From an uncultured Treponema sp. (lineage in GTDB: Bacteria > Spirochaetota > Spirochaetia > Treponematales > Treponemataceae), in assembly GCA_947174385.1 (NCBI GenBank), contig CAMWIU010000010.1, forward strand, positions 1 to 32,012: a DNA stretch of 32,012 nt. The letters are read 5' to 3'. The position numbers and the translations under genes were made by a program. Below are positions 32,003 through 32,012 of this stretch, piece by piece. The notes beneath the pieces are model-generated. The model did no database searches and was not told where the DNA came from. It was given only the letters and a program-made list of their open reading frames with translations. The first letter of the stretch is position 1; each line of letters opens with the position of its first letter.

Positions 32003-32012
32003 GATAAAACAA

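Overview
The window reads as a piece of a host-associated treponeme (Spirochaetota) chromosome. This rests on a treponemal-type mglBAC operon with a circularly permuted MglB, a set of [FeFe]-hydrogenase maturases next to a hydrogenase-like chemoreceptor, and many bulky intergenic hairpins. The genus is inferred from gene content only. No tRNA, rRNA, CRISPR array, transposase or phage gene was found.

Region 1 (1-9566) is mainly pentose uptake and use. After an rfbA-type nucleotidyltransferase and a divergent AraC-family regulator comes a YtfQRT-YjfF-like ABC transporter on the minus strand: binding protein, fused ATPase and two permeases. Divergent from it are an FGGY kinase (probable L-ribulokinase) and AraD. 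The transporter and kinase share a control region with repeated operator-like words, and the AraC protein is the obvious candidate regulator. No araA is present. Four consecutive hairpins fill the araB-araD gap.

Region 2 (9576-17713) holds Tex, a small XRE repressor, and an AT-rich stretch with a repeat-bearing secreted protein, an unusual RNase III with two dsRBD-like segments, and a CAP-domain lipoprotein. The two exported-protein genes have almost identical 92-bp promoter cassettes (91/92 bases), each carrying a pair of GTATA-WW-TATAC operator-like sites. The XRE gene lies divergently beside the first copy. MscS and a small membrane protein with a Cys/His tail follow.

Region 3 (17845-26667) has a MATE exporter, then hydE divergent from an operon of a hydrogenase-MCP fusion, hydG and hydF. 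The fusion protein has ferredoxin clusters, an H-cluster domain lacking the proton-shuttle cysteine, a further four-cysteine cluster and a cytoplasmic chemotaxis signalling domain, so it looks like a soluble H2 or redox chemoreceptor made together with its own maturases. No catalytic hydrogenase is encoded here. Next is a thioredoxin system whose reductase has lost both NADPH-binding motifs and may be ferredoxin-dependent.

Region 4 (26893-31434) is the mglBAC glucose/galactose uptake operon. MglB is circularly permuted and carries a nine-G tract; MglC has a coiled-coil N-terminal extension of about 215 residues. The window ends in an AT-rich ORF on the minus strand that runs antisense into mglC.

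Several genes (the araC-type gene, araB, xre, hydE and nearly tex) start 6-9 nt after a good -10 hexamer and have no Shine-Dalgarno sequence, which suggests leaderless mRNAs.
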